Positions 28,980 to 38,494 of a stretch of 64,000 bases of DNA are shown here, one piece after another (the first letter of the stretch is position 1; each line of letters starts with the position of its first letter). The stretch comes from Actinoplanes sp. SE50/110 (GTDB lineage: Bacteria; Actinomycetota; Actinomycetes; Mycobacteriales; Micromonosporaceae). The notes beneath the pieces are model-generated. The model made no database searches, had not been told where the DNA came from, and was given only the letters and a program-made list of their open reading frames with translations. The position numbers and the translations under genes were made by a program. The stretch covers positions 3,691,001-3,755,000 of the forward strand of contig NZ_LT827010.1 of the NCBI RefSeq assembly GCF_900119315.1, in the 5' to 3' direction.

Positions 28980-31319
28980 ATGGCACGTCGACTGGCAGCG
29001 CTACGCCGGGGACAGCGGGCGCTGCCGTGGATCGGCGTCACGGCCGCATTGGCCCTGATGGCCGGAGCGTGGCTCTGGTCGGGTGCGGTCGCGCGCCACG
29101 ACGAGACCATCGCCACGGCTGCCGCCCTGGCCACGGATGTTCGTGCCGTCGAGAACGAGTTGGCTCGCTATGCGGACGTGCTGGCTGCCGCGGATGCCGC
29201 TCTCTCGACGGGAAAGGGGGACGATTCCGCCCTGGCCGCCGTCTCCGGCGGCTTCGACCTGCCGCACCGGTATCCGGGTGCGCTGGCGATCCTCGCCATC
29301 GACCGGGATGCCGGTGGGGCAGCTGTCGTCCGGACGGCGCAGCCACAGCCGGCCCGCGGCTACCCGATCGGCACCGACCTGAGCACGGTGCCGCAGGCAG
29401 CGGCGACGTTCGGCATCGCGACGCAGGCCAGGCGCCCGGCGCTGAGCGCCCCGATACCCGCCTCCGGCGCCATGGCCGGCACCGTCCTGGCGATCCGCGC
29501 CGCCGGTGCCGACCGGTACGTGGGCCTGCACCTGGACGTCCAGCGCTTCCTCGACGGCCTGTACGGCCGCGCGGAGATCAGCGGCAACGTGCGCATCACC
29601 GATGTGTCCCACACTCCCACGCTGCTGGCCGTGTCGGTGGACGACGGCCGGCCCTCGGCGCGCACCGACGAGGTGGCCGCCTACGGCCGGCGCTGGCAGA
29701 TCGGCTACACCCCCACGGGCACGGTAACCGTCGCGGGGGAGCGGACCTACCGGCTGGTGCTGCAGTCCGCGGCCGCCCTGTTGTGCCTGGTGCTGCTGGC
29801 CACCGTGCTCGGCCAGGCTCGGTCGCGGCGCCGCGCCGTGAATCTGGCCGAGCGCCTGTCCGAGAGCGAGGAGCGCCGCAACCGCCTGATCGACACGTCG
29901 CCGATACCGATCCTGGAGGTCGACCCCCAGGGCACCGTCGAGTACGAGAACGGCGCTGCCGCCCGCCTGCTCGGCCACCGACCGGGTGCGGTTCTCGGCA
30001 GCCCGCTGCACCTGACCGTGCACCGGGCCGACGGCGAGCCGGAGTCGCTGAGCGTCACCGAGGATCTCGACGGTGAGCCGATGACCATCGAGACCGGTGC
30101 GGGACCGCGCTGGGTGATCGCCTACTGCACCGACACCTTCCGCGGCCGAGGACGGCTGCTGCTGCTCTCCGACGAGACCCCGCGGCACGAACTGCAGGAA
30201 CAGTTGGCGCAGGTGCACCGCATGGAGGCGCTGGGCCGGCTCGCCGCCCGCATCGCGCACGACTTCAACAACCTGCTCACCCCGATCGGCGGCTACCTCG
30301 ACCTGGTGCTCACCGGCGGCAACGACCTGGCCGCGGAGGACCGTGACGCGCTCACCGAATGCCGGAAAGCGACCGGCCGGGCCGCTGCCCTGGTGGATCA
30401 GATCCTCGCCATCAGCCGTCAGCAACACGACGGCACCAGTACCGTCACCGACGTCGCCGCCGGAGTCGCGTCGATGACCGGACTGCTGCGGCGCATCATC
30501 GGTCCGGACCGCCATCTCGAAGTCGGGCTGCCGCCCGACGACGCCGGGCGCCCGTTCGCCGCAATCGAGCCCACCGCGCTCGAGCAGATACTGGTCAATC
30601 TGGTCACCAACGCCCGCGATGCCACCCCGGCCGGCGGCCGGATCACGGTCACCGTCGACGCCGGCGACACCGTACGGATCAGTGTCGCCGACACCGGCGC
30701 CGGGATGGACGACGAGACCCTCGCCCGGGTCTTCGACCCGTTCTTCTCCACCAAACGCGACCACGGCGGCACCGGTCTCGGGCTGGCCACCGTGCACGCC
30801 ATCGTCGACGGTGCCGGCGGTCACCTCGCCGTCGAGAGCCGGCCCGGGCAGGGAACGACCTTCACGATCGCCCTCCATCGTCACGACGCCCCGCCGTCCG
30901 ATCCCGCCGCCGAGCCGGCGGCCGCCACAGCGCCACCGGCAGCCGAGAACCAGACCGTCCTGCTGGTCGAGGACGACCCGCAGGTCCGGCAACTGGCCCA
31001 GCGCATCCTGCAGCGCCACGGCTACCGCGTACTGGCGTGCGGCACCGCCGAGGAGGCCGAGAAACGCTACACCGAACAACGGGCCACGATCTCCATCCTG
31101 CTCACCGATGTCATGCTGCCCGGCATGAGCGGCCCCGAACTGGCCCGCACCATCGCCAAGGTCGACCCCGACCTGCCCACCGTCTTCATGTCGGGATACT
31201 CCGACGGCGAGCTCACCGACCAGGGGCAGGTTCCCGCCCACACCACCCTGCTGGCCAAACCGTTCCCCGCCGCCGACCTGACCCGCACCGTCGCGGAGGC
31301 ACTCGCCGATGCCCCGTGA
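28980..31319 (+). CDS. Sensor hybrid histidine kinase with extracytoplasmic sensor
   Basis: 779 residues. TM helix 1 (about 17-35), an extracytoplasmic region of about 220 residues, TM helix 2 near 262, a PAS domain (about 295-385), the kinase core with His427 (RIAHDFNNLL), the ATPase boxes (NLVTNARDATPAGG, DTGAGMDDE, HGGTGLGLATV) and a C-terminal receiver with Asp710 (LLTDVMLPGMSG). ATG 28980 is preferred over GTG 28974 because AGAGGTGA lies about 9 bases before it. The 3' end overlaps the start of a binding-protein gene by 11 bases, so the two are translated together. Confidence 0.9.
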   Translation: MARRLAALRRGQRALPWIGVTAALALMAGAWLWSGAVARHDETIATAAALATDVRAVENELARYADVLAAADAALSTGKGDDSALAAVSGGFDLPHRYPGALAILAIDRDAGGAAVVRTAQPQPARGYPIGTDLSTVPQAAATFGIATQARRPALSAPIPASGAMAGTVLAIRAAGADRYVGLHLDVQRFLDGLYGRAEISGNVRITDVSHTPTLLAVSVDDGRPSARTDEVAAYGRRWQIGYTPTGTVTVAGERTYRLVLQSAAALLCLVLLATVLGQARSRRRAVNLAERLSESEERRNRLIDTSPIPILEVDPQGTVEYENGAAARLLGHRPGAVLGSPLHLTVHRADGEPESLSVTEDLDGEPMTIETGAGPRWVIAYCTDTFRGRGRLLLLSDETPRHELQEQLAQVHRMEALGRLAARIAHDFNNLLTPIGGYLDLVLTGGNDLAAEDRDALTECRKATGRAAALVDQILAISRQQHDGTSTVTDVAAGVASMTGLLRRIIGPDRHLEVGLPPDDAGRPFAAIEPTALEQILVNLVTNARDATPAGGRITVTVDAGDTVRISVADTGAGMDDETLARVFDPFFSTKRDHGGTGLGLATVHAIVDGAGGHLAVESRPGQGTTFTIALHRHDAPPSDPAAEPAAATAPPAAENQTVLLVEDDPQVRQLAQRILQRHGYRVLACGTAEEAEKRYTEQRATISILLTDVMLPGMSGPELARTIAKVDPDLPTVFMSGYSDGELTDQGQVPAHTTLLAKPFPAADLTRTVAEALADAP

Positions 31320-32214
31320 GCCGCACCCCGACGCCGCGCCGCCGGCACCGATGACCCGACGTCGGATCCTCGCCACCACAGCGGTCGTGTCCGCTGCGCT
31401 GCTGACCGGCTGCCCGCACCCCGAGAAGTCCACCCCCCGCGACACGCTGGCCAAACTGCGCCGGACGCGAGTGGCGCGCCTGGCCGTCGCCGGTGAGGAG
31501 CCGTTCGGCTTCGTGGACGCCGGCGGCGAACTCACCGGCGCCATGCCGCAGATCGCCAGGGAGGTTCTCGCCGCGATGGGCGTCCCCCGGATCGAACCGC
31601 TGGTGATGGATTTCACCAGTCTCATCGACGCCGTACTGTCCGGCAACGCCGACATCGTCGCCGCCGGCATGTCCATCACCACAGCTCGCTGCGCACGGGT
31701 GGCGTTCGCCCGTCCCGACTTCCGGCTGCCCCAGGCGCTCGCCGTCCGCGGTGGAAACCCGCTGCACCTGGCCGACTACGCCGGCATCGCCGCGCGCCCC
31801 GGCACCAGGCTCGGGGTTCTGGCCGGTGCGGTCGAGACCGAATACGCCACCGCGGCCGGCGTACCGGAGGAACGGATCATCCCGTTCACCGGCTCCGACC
31901 AGCTCACCACCGCGGTGATCGCCGGCGACATCGACGCCTTCGCCCTGACCAGCCTGTCCGTGCGCCGGCTCGTGGCCACCACCGCACCCGGCGCGCTCGA
32001 CATCACGCCCAGCTTCACGCCGATCGTCGACGGCACACCCCGCCTCGAACTCGGCGCCATGGCCTTTCATCCCGGCGCCCCCGACCTGCTCGACGCCTAC
32101 ACCGCCGCGGCCGCGAAGCTGCGCAGCTCCGGCACCATCGCCCGGATCCTGCGCGCCTGGGGATTCGAGAATCAGGAGATCGCCGACGGTACCGAGCCGG
32201 GATGCGTGTCCTGA
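31309..32214 (+). CDS. EhuB-like amino-acid/ectoine-type binding lipoprotein
   Basis: 301 residues. An RR-type N-terminus (TRRRILATTAVVSAALLTGC) ends in a lipobox, giving a membrane-anchored lipoprotein; the binding domain (SBP family 3) follows with VAGEEPFGFVDAGGELTGAMPQIAREV, IVAAGMSITTARCARVAFARPDF, GVLAGAVETEYAT and VIAGDIDAFALTSLSV. The pattern resembles EhuB, the ectoine/hydroxyectoine binding protein. No permease or ATPase gene is adjacent, and the gene overlaps the upstream kinase by 11 bases. A ligand-presenting role for the kinase is therefore more likely than transport, by inference. An internal Met at residue 15 could be the true start. Confidence 0.83.
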   Translation: MPREPHPDAAPPAPMTRRRILATTAVVSAALLTGCPHPEKSTPRDTLAKLRRTRVARLAVAGEEPFGFVDAGGELTGAMPQIAREVLAAMGVPRIEPLVMDFTSLIDAVLSGNADIVAAGMSITTARCARVAFARPDFRLPQALAVRGGNPLHLADYAGIAARPGTRLGVLAGAVETEYATAAGVPEERIIPFTGSDQLTTAVIAGDIDAFALTSLSVRRLVATTAPGALDITPSFTPIVDGTPRLELGAMAFHPGAPDLLDAYTAAAAKLRSSGTIARILRAWGFENQEIADGTEPGCVS

Positions 32215-32251
32215 GGCGGATCGGGCCCCGCCGGCGGCCGATTGCCTCAGG
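32210..32251 (+). terminator. Hairpin terminator of the kinase-binding protein operon
   Basis: CCTGAGGC (32210-32217, overlapping the stop codon) pairs with GCCTCAGG (32244-32251); an inner ATCGG/CCGAT stem extends it. It lies between this operon and the next diguanylate cyclase gene. Confidence 0.6.
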
Positions 32252-32317
32252 TCCGCTGCGGCCGCGCCGACTGACATGGGGAAGCGTCAGACATTAGTAC
32301 GGGAGGAGGCGGCACAG

Positions 32318-33784
32318 ATGATGAAGCGTCCTCGCGCGTGGATGGGTTTCCTGATCGGCGGCATGCTTTTCGTCGCGCTGTATCTGTGGCTGCCCGACAA
32401 CGTGTACGGGGTCCTGGGGTGGGACGGCGTGGCGGTGGCCGGTGCCGTGGCCATCGTGGTCGGCATCCGGCGCAACCGGCCCGCGGGAGCGGCCGCCTGG
32501 TGGCTGCTCATGGCCGGGCAGCTGGCCAACGTCGTGGGCGACATCATCTACTTCGTCGCCTCCGGCAGCGGTGGGGTCTTCCACCCGTACGACGTCCCGT
32601 ACCTGCTGGGCTACGCGCTCCAGGTGACCGGGGTGCTGGTCCTGCTGCGCCGGCGAGGCGCCGGCCGGGACTGGGCCACGCTCGTCGACTCGATGATCAT
32701 CACAAGTGCGTTCGCGCTGCTGAGCTGGGTTTTCCTGATGAAGCCGGCGGCCGCGGAGGCGTCGCTCGGCCTGGCCGGCCGGCTGATGGCGATCTCGTAC
32801 CCGGCTCTCGATCTGCTGCTGGTCGCCATGGTCGCCTGGCTGCTGACCGCCGACGGGGCGCGCAACATCGCGTTCTTCCTGGTCGCGACGAACATGGTGG
32901 TCTTCCTCGTCGGCGACTACTTCTGGGCGTTCGCCAATCAGACCTCCTACGACCCGGGCACGCTCGGCGGCCGACTGATCGACTGCACGTACCTGACCGG
33001 CTACATCGCCTTCGGCGCCGCCGCGTTGCACCCGGGCATGGTGGAGATCGGCCGGCCGGCCGGCCCACAGCGGGTCCGACCGATGACCCTGCACCGCCTG
33101 ATGCTGCTCACCGCGGCCACGCTGATCGCGCCGGCGCTGCTGGCCTGGCAGGCGTACCGCGGTGCCGGCCGGGTCCTCGACGCGTACGCGATCGTGACCG
33201 GTTCGGTGGTCATGTTCCTGCTCGTCATCGCCCGGATGACGATGCTCGTCCGGCAGGTCCAGGCACAGTCGGCCATCCTCGCCGAACACGCCGATCTGCT
33301 GCGCGAGGCGGCCCAGCTGGACCCGCTCACCAACCTGCCCAACCGCCGCGCCTGGAACGCCGCACTGCCCGCGGCGCTGCAACACGCCGCCCGGCACCGC
33401 GCCCCGCTCACCCTCGCCGTGCTCGACCTCGACCACTTCAAGGTCTTCAACGACACGCACGGCCACCAGACGGGCGACCGACTGCTCACCGAGGCGACCG
33501 CGGCCTGGTCGACGAACCTGCGTTCGACGGACGTGCTGGCCCGCTACGGCGGCGAGGAGTTCGTGGCCCTGCTGCCCGGCACCACCGCAGCCGAGGCCCT
33601 CGACCTGCTCGACCGGCTGCGCCCGGTCACGCCGATGGGCTGCACGTTCTCGGCCGGCGTGGCGACCTGGGACGGCGTGGAGAGCGGCGACGAGCTCCTC
33701 GGCCGCGCCGACCAGGCGCTGTACCGGGCCAAGGCCGCCGGCCGTGACCGGGTGGTGAGCGACGATGTCGTGGCCGCTGCCTGA
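32318..33784 (+). CDS. Membrane diguanylate cyclase (GGEEF, intact I-site)
   Basis: 488 residues. The start is ATG 32318, decided by a strong GGGAGGAGG site 8 bases upstream; the frame is open earlier (32276) but lacks a site. About eight membrane segments fill residues 10-310, with the shared-module signatures VPYLLGYAL, VDSMIITSAFALLSWVFL and ISYPALDLLLVAMV. The GGDEF domain has YGGEEF (G411-F415) and the inhibitory RxxD site R402-D405. This should synthesise cyclic-di-GMP under feedback control. The next gene starts 1 base after the stop codon. Confidence 0.88.
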   Translation: MMKRPRAWMGFLIGGMLFVALYLWLPDNVYGVLGWDGVAVAGAVAIVVGIRRNRPAGAAAWWLLMAGQLANVVGDIIYFVASGSGGVFHPYDVPYLLGYALQVTGVLVLLRRRGAGRDWATLVDSMIITSAFALLSWVFLMKPAAAEASLGLAGRLMAISYPALDLLLVAMVAWLLTADGARNIAFFLVATNMVVFLVGDYFWAFANQTSYDPGTLGGRLIDCTYLTGYIAFGAAALHPGMVEIGRPAGPQRVRPMTLHRLMLLTAATLIAPALLAWQAYRGAGRVLDAYAIVTGSVVMFLLVIARMTMLVRQVQAQSAILAEHADLLREAAQLDPLTNLPNRRAWNAALPAALQHAARHRAPLTLAVLDLDHFKVFNDTHGHQTGDRLLTEATAAWSTNLRSTDVLARYGGEEFVALLPGTTAAEALDLLDRLRPVTPMGCTFSAGVATWDGVESGDELLGRADQALYRAKAAGRDRVVSDDVVAAA

Positions 33785-33785
33785 C

Positions 33786-36020
33786 ATGCCGACGCTCACC
33801 GACCGCCGGACCCGGCTGACCTGGACGTGGATGACCGCGGGGACGCTGATCTGCCTGGGCTTCCCGCTGCTGCCGGCCGGGGGACTGCTCGCGTCCGTGC
33901 TGTACAACGGGATCGGCCTGGCCGCGTTCGTGGCCATCCTCGCCGCGGTGCGCCGGTACCGGCCGGCCCGGCCGTACGCCTGGTACGTGTTCGCCGCCGG
34001 CGTCATCGCGTTCGTGGCCGGTGACGTGGCCTTCGAGGTCGGTGGCCTGCTCCACGGCGAGCACCCGTACCCGTACTGGAACGACGCGTGCTACCTCGTC
34101 GCGTACCCCCTGCTCTGGTCCGGTCTGCTCCTCGCCGCCGGCGTACCGGCCCGGCGGGACCTGCCCGGCATGACCGACGCCGCGGTGATGGCCACCGGTG
34201 TCGCGCTGGTCTACTGGGTGTTCCTGATCGACCCGGCGCTGGGCGGACACGGCACGCCGCTGTCCGAGCGGGTCCTCACGGTCGCCTACCCCGGCTGTGA
34301 CGTGATCATGTGTGCGGTGGCGACCCGGCTGCTCACCCGCACCGGAGCCCGCACCACCAGCGTGGCGCTGCTCGCGGCCGGCTCGGTGCTGAACTTCGCC
34401 GGTGACCTCGCCTGGAGTCTCGCGCCGACGCTGACCGGACGTCCGGCCTCGGTCATCACCGCCGTGTTCCTGGGCAGCTACGTCTGCTGGGCCGGTGCCG
34501 CGCTGCACCCGTCGATGGCGGACGCCGGCGCCGCGGCACGCCCGGCCACCAGCGTCCGCTTCGGGTGGGGCCGCTCCACCATGCTGATCGGCTGCGCCCT
34601 GCTCGTACCCGCCGTGCTGATGATCCAGGGCCTGCGTCACGACGAGATCAGATGGGCGGCCATCGGGCTCGGCGCCGTCCTGGTCCTGCTCCTGGTGACC
34701 GCCCGGATGACCGGCTTCGTCCGGCAGATCCAGACCCAGTCTTCGCTCCTCGAACGGCTGGCCATGCGCGACGACCTCACCGGGCTGGCCAACCGCCGCC
34801 GATTCGGCCGACGTCTGGGCGAGGCCCTCGCGGCCGGCTCCCCGCAGGTCTGCCTCCTGGACCTCAACCGCTTCAAGGAGATCAACGACCGGCTCGGGCA
34901 CGCGGCCGGCGACGCGCTGCTGCTCGCCGTCGCCGACCGCCTGCGCCACGGGCTGGGCGAGGTCGATCTGGTGGCGAGGATGGGCGGCGACGAGTTCGCC
35001 GTCCTGCTCGCCGACGCGACGGCCGAGCAGGCCGACGCCGAAGCCGACCGGATCTCCGTCGCGCTGCGCGAGCCGTTCGCGGTGGCCGGGCAGAAGCTGC
35101 TGGTGGTCGCGAGCGTCGGCGTCGCCGACGGGGCCGGTGCCGGCGACGCGATGGAGGTGCTGCGCCGGGCCGACGTCGCGATGTACGCGGCGAAGTCCGG
35201 TGGCGGCCGGTGGCGCCGGTACGCGGCGGGACTCGACGAACACGCCGACGAGAAGGCCCGCCTCGGCGCCGAACTGCGCGCCGCCCTGGACGCCGGCCAG
35301 TTCCGCCTGGTCTACCAGCCGATCGTGGCGCTGCCCTCCGGCGACCTGCGCTACGTGGAGGCGCTGGTCCGCTGGCAGCACCCGGACCGCGGCTTCGTCA
35401 GTCCCGCCGCGTTCGTCCCGGTCACCGAGGAGAACGGGCTGATCGTCGAGCTCGGCGAATGGATCATGCGGACCGCGTGCGCCGACTTCGCCCGGTGGCA
35501 CGCCGAGCAGCCGGCCACCGCCCCGCAGCGGATCAGCGTGAACGTCTCCGCCCGGCAGCTCGCCGAGCCGGGGCTCGCCGCGATGGTCGCCTCCGTACTG
35601 GCCGAGACGGGAATGCCCGCCGGCTGCCTGATCGTCGAGGTCACCGAGACCGCCGTGTTCGGCGGCGGTGTCGCCGTCCAGGCCATCGAGGACCTGCACA
35701 CGCTGGGCGTGGGAATCGCGCTGGACGACTTCGGCACCGGGCACTCGTCGCTGGGCCTGCTGCAGACCGTCCCGGTGGACGTCCTCAAGGTCGACAAGTC
35801 CTTCGTCGACAACGTGACCATGGCGGGGCGGCACGCGGTGATCGCCGAGGCGCTGATCAGGGTCAGCGACGGCCTGGGGCTCAGCGCCGTGGCCGAAGGC
35901 GTCGAGACCGCGGAACAGGCCGCGGAACTGTACCGGCTGGGCTACCGGCTGGCGCAGGGCTACCACTTCGGTAAACCGGCCGCGGAACTCCCCGCCCGCC
36001 GGATAGCGGCGGCGGCCTGA
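33786..36020 (+). CDS. Membrane GGDEF-EAL cyclic-di-GMP enzyme
   Basis: 744 residues. The membrane module occupies about 10-325 (NDACYLVAYPLLWSGLLLAA, VYWVFLIDPALGG, VAYPGCDVIMC). The GGDEF domain has an intact motif at 400-404 (ARMGGDEFAVLL) but lacks the RxxD site. The EAL domain begins near residue 500 with EALVRW (E525), NVSARQLAEP, EVTETAVF, DDFGTGHSSL, KVDKSFV and EGVETAEQ all present. ATG 33786 follows the previous stop after one base; ATG 33765 in the same frame would overlap. It is a paralog of 54756-56960 across the whole length. Confidence 0.9.
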   Translation: MPTLTDRRTRLTWTWMTAGTLICLGFPLLPAGGLLASVLYNGIGLAAFVAILAAVRRYRPARPYAWYVFAAGVIAFVAGDVAFEVGGLLHGEHPYPYWNDACYLVAYPLLWSGLLLAAGVPARRDLPGMTDAAVMATGVALVYWVFLIDPALGGHGTPLSERVLTVAYPGCDVIMCAVATRLLTRTGARTTSVALLAAGSVLNFAGDLAWSLAPTLTGRPASVITAVFLGSYVCWAGAALHPSMADAGAAARPATSVRFGWGRSTMLIGCALLVPAVLMIQGLRHDEIRWAAIGLGAVLVLLLVTARMTGFVRQIQTQSSLLERLAMRDDLTGLANRRRFGRRLGEALAAGSPQVCLLDLNRFKEINDRLGHAAGDALLLAVADRLRHGLGEVDLVARMGGDEFAVLLADATAEQADAEADRISVALREPFAVAGQKLLVVASVGVADGAGAGDAMEVLRRADVAMYAAKSGGGRWRRYAAGLDEHADEKARLGAELRAALDAGQFRLVYQPIVALPSGDLRYVEALVRWQHPDRGFVSPAAFVPVTEENGLIVELGEWIMRTACADFARWHAEQPATAPQRISVNVSARQLAEPGLAAMVASVLAETGMPAGCLIVEVTETAVFGGGVAVQAIEDLHTLGVGIALDDFGTGHSSLGLLQTVPVDVLKVDKSFVDNVTMAGRHAVIAEALIRVSDGLGLSAVAEGVETAEQAAELYRLGYRLAQGYHFGKPAAELPARRIAAAA

Positions 36021-36123
36021 CCGGTCGTCTGAGGGACGGGACGCTGATCATCCCGGACTACGGCCCCTGCAGGTGCCGGAGGCAGCTGTGGCGCGTGCAC
36101 ACCCATGCACATACGGTGGGTTC

Positions 36124-36783
36124 GTGGACACTGTGGATGGTCAGGACGAGGACAAGAGTTTCTACCGGACCGTTCTGAAATACTCGGCGGGTTTGTGTCT
36201 CGGCCTGCTGCTACTCGTCACCTACCCCGTCTACGTACGGGTCACATGCCACGCCGACTTCGACGCCGGGCGCCTGGAGACGCACGACGCGACCGTACTG
36301 AGCGCGCACTACTACGACGTCTTCGACGGCAGCACGCACGGGACAGGTCAGCAGATCACGCTGCGCCTGGACAACGGCACGGAGCGGACAACACCCGAAG
36401 CTGCGAATTGGATCGAGGTAGACAAGGTGCGCGAGGGTGCCCGGGTGACGGTCGGACTGTCCCAGGGCCGCTTAGTGTCGGTAGCGGGCACCTACGTCGG
36501 ACCGGGATACCTCTACTCCGGGCTCGGTCTGTGGATCATGACAGGCGCGCTCGTGCTGTCAGGCATCTATGCCGTACAGCTTCGCAGAGCCCCCGCTGGC
36601 CGGTCCAAACCGCACACCGCGGGCTACGTCACCCAGGCCCTGATGTTGTACCTTTTGTTCACCATCGTGGTCCAGTACAGCCGGTACGAAGCATGGGCAC
36701 CCGTTATCGCCCCGGTCCTGGCGACGGCCATCCCGCTGGTGATCTTCTGGACGCGTCACCGCCGGCCCGCCCACGCCCTCTGA
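36124..36783 (+). CDS. Membrane protein with extracytoplasmic beta-domain (DUF3592-like)
   Basis: 219 residues. One membrane helix near the N-terminus (AGLCLGLLLLVTYPVYVRV), then a ~95-residue extracytoplasmic domain rich in beta-strand pattern (ATVLSAHYYDVFDGSTHGTG, ITLRLDNGTERTT, VTVGLSQGRLVSVAG), then three helices (YSGLGLWIMTGALVLSGIYA, ALMLYLLFTIVVQYS, VIAPVLATAIPLVIFW). The arrangement resembles DUF3592-like membrane proteins, without certainty. GTG 36124 has GGTGGG before it; GTG 36073 is an alternative. Confidence 0.65.
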   Translation: MDTVDGQDEDKSFYRTVLKYSAGLCLGLLLLVTYPVYVRVTCHADFDAGRLETHDATVLSAHYYDVFDGSTHGTGQQITLRLDNGTERTTPEAANWIEVDKVREGARVTVGLSQGRLVSVAGTYVGPGYLYSGLGLWIMTGALVLSGIYAVQLRRAPAGRSKPHTAGYVTQALMLYLLFTIVVQYSRYEAWAPVIAPVLATAIPLVIFWTRHRRPAHAL

Positions 36784-37117
36784 CGCCGCCGAACAGCCTC
36801 CGACCCGCGGGCCCCTCACGCTGACGTGCGGCTGCTCAGAAGTCGGCTGCTACATCGCCGTACAGCGATGGGATCAGGTGGTCGTGGTCGCGCGCCAACC
36901 CTCCCCACAACCTGCGCGACGCCGCATCTGGAAGACCGAGCTCCGCCGGTGCAGCCCACGCGCTCGCTCACCACCGGACCGCGAGTGACGGTCCTGACCG
37001 GGTGCTCTCCCTCCTGGACGACCTCTGATCCACCGCCGAGAAGGCGCTGACGCTGTCGCCGTGCCGTTCGGGAAAGCATCACCGAATAGCCGATGGTCGC
37101 GCGTTCGCCGGCTCCGG
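36784..37117. other. Gap with no supported gene
   Basis: These 334 bases lie between two converging genes. The short frames here have no ribosome site, no family-like sequence and no coherent codon pattern. I see no clear hairpin, RNA gene or repeat. Confidence 0.5.
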
Positions 37118-38494
37118 TCAGTGCTGCGGCGCCGGACGCCGGGCCAGGATGCGGTCGAGATCGGCGAGCCACCCGCACGCTACGTCCGCGGTGACCGGGT
37201 CGGTGCGCAGGAGATGCAGGGCATCTTGCCCGCGTACGTCGTCGCGTAGTGAGAGGCCGGCGGCAGCCGGGACGCGGGCGGGTGCGTGCGGGTCGCTCAA
37301 ATGGTCGATGAAGACGGTGCGGACCTGTGTGGTGTCGAGGTAGGAACCGGCGAGGACGCCCAGTGCCGTCGCACGGGTGTGGGGGTCCGGGTCCGCCGCG
37401 AGTTCGATCAACGTCCTGATGTGCGCGGCAGGTGGAGAACTCGCCGGGGCGGGCAGCGTCTCGTCACGCCGCGAACCGGTGACGAGGACCAGCTCCATGG
37501 CCACCCGGGTGCGGACCAGCGGATCGCGGTGCCGAGCGTGCGGCAGGATCTGACGCAGGTCGGTACCGGGCCGGGCGTGGAAGGCGAACTCGGCGAAGGC
37601 GCCGATCAGGTTGTCGAGCACGACCGGGTCCCGCTCGTCACGGATCCGGGCGGCGATGATGTCCGCGGCCTGCGCGTCGTCGAACGGCCGCTCGCGCCGA
37701 CACAGCCCCTGCACGACCTCGGCCGCGAACCGCCGGTGTTCGACGGTGGGATGGGTCAATCGGGCGGCGAGCCAGTCGAACACCGCGGCATCGCGTTCCG
37801 CGCGCTCCCTGATCGTGGTGTGAGCCTGCGCGTTGTCCCACGAGTAGGGGTGCGCGGTGTGCACGGCACGCGCGGCGATCTCATCGTTCGACGTGACGAT
37901 GCCCAATGCGTCCTCCAGCAGCGTGACGACCGCGCGATGCGCCACCCACACCCGGTCCTCGCGGCCGTCGGCGGTGTGCACGCGGATCCGTACCGCCGAC
38001 GGGCCGTCGTCGCCGTCGCGCCACGCGGGTACCCGCTCGCGCTCCACCACGGTCGCGGGGTCGTCCAGGGCGCCGAGACGCCGGCGCAGCTCCTGTTCCG
38101 GGTCGACCGTAAGCCAGGTGCGGGCCAGAGCGAGTGCCGCTCGCAACGAGGACTCGGGGACTGTCGGCCACGACGAGTGCCCATGGTTGTGCATCAACAC
38201 CGTGACCAGCATGTTCCAGGCCCCACGCTCGGCGAACCAGCTCACCGGCTCGACCCTGCCCGGCCATGCCCGGTTCGGGTCCACGCCGGCCAACAGCAGT
38301 TCCTCGACCACCTCGGCCCGCCCGGCGACGGCCGCCTCCCGGAACAGGGCGCTGCCGAGCTCGCCACCCAGGTCAATGTCGGACAGCTCCCGCAGCAGCA
38401 CGGTCAACCGCTGGATATCGCCGGCCCGAACAGCGGCGGCCAAACGTTCCATCACCCCGTCCCCGTCCCCGGCCCCTTCAGATGCGATGCTCAC
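37118..38494 (-). CDS. Ankyrin/HEAT-repeat protein
   Basis: 458 residues, cytoplasmic. Residues about 15-105 look like ankyrin repeats (LAAAVRAGDIQRLTVLLREL, LFREAAVAGRAEVVEELLLAGVDPN, WFAERGAWNMLVTVL). From about 240 on, helical HEAT-like units follow (THPTVEHRRFAAEVVQGLC, ERDPVVLDNLIGAFAEFAF, HRDPLVRTRVAMELVLV, DPDPHTRATALGVLAGSYL, DPHAPARVPAAAGLSL). This suggests a protein-protein docking role. ATG 38494 overlaps the stop of the upstream gene (ATGA), so the pair forms a coupled operon. Confidence 0.75.
   Translation of the reverse strand: MSIASEGAGDGDGVMERLAAAVRAGDIQRLTVLLRELSDIDLGGELGSALFREAAVAGRAEVVEELLLAGVDPNRAWPGRVEPVSWFAERGAWNMLVTVLMHNHGHSSWPTVPESSLRAALALARTWLTVDPEQELRRRLGALDDPATVVERERVPAWRDGDDGPSAVRIRVHTADGREDRVWVAHRAVVTLLEDALGIVTSNDEIAARAVHTAHPYSWDNAQAHTTIRERAERDAAVFDWLAARLTHPTVEHRRFAAEVVQGLCRRERPFDDAQAADIIAARIRDERDPVVLDNLIGAFAEFAFHARPGTDLRQILPHARHRDPLVRTRVAMELVLVTGSRRDETLPAPASSPPAAHIRTLIELAADPDPHTRATALGVLAGSYLDTTQVRTVFIDHLSDPHAPARVPAAAGLSLRDDVRGQDALHLLRTDPVTADVACGWLADLDRILARRPAPQH

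Noticed and set aside
29001..31682. An 893-codon minus-strand frame opposite the kinase at 28980
   Set aside because: Same mirror effect; the plus strand has all kinase and receiver motifs.
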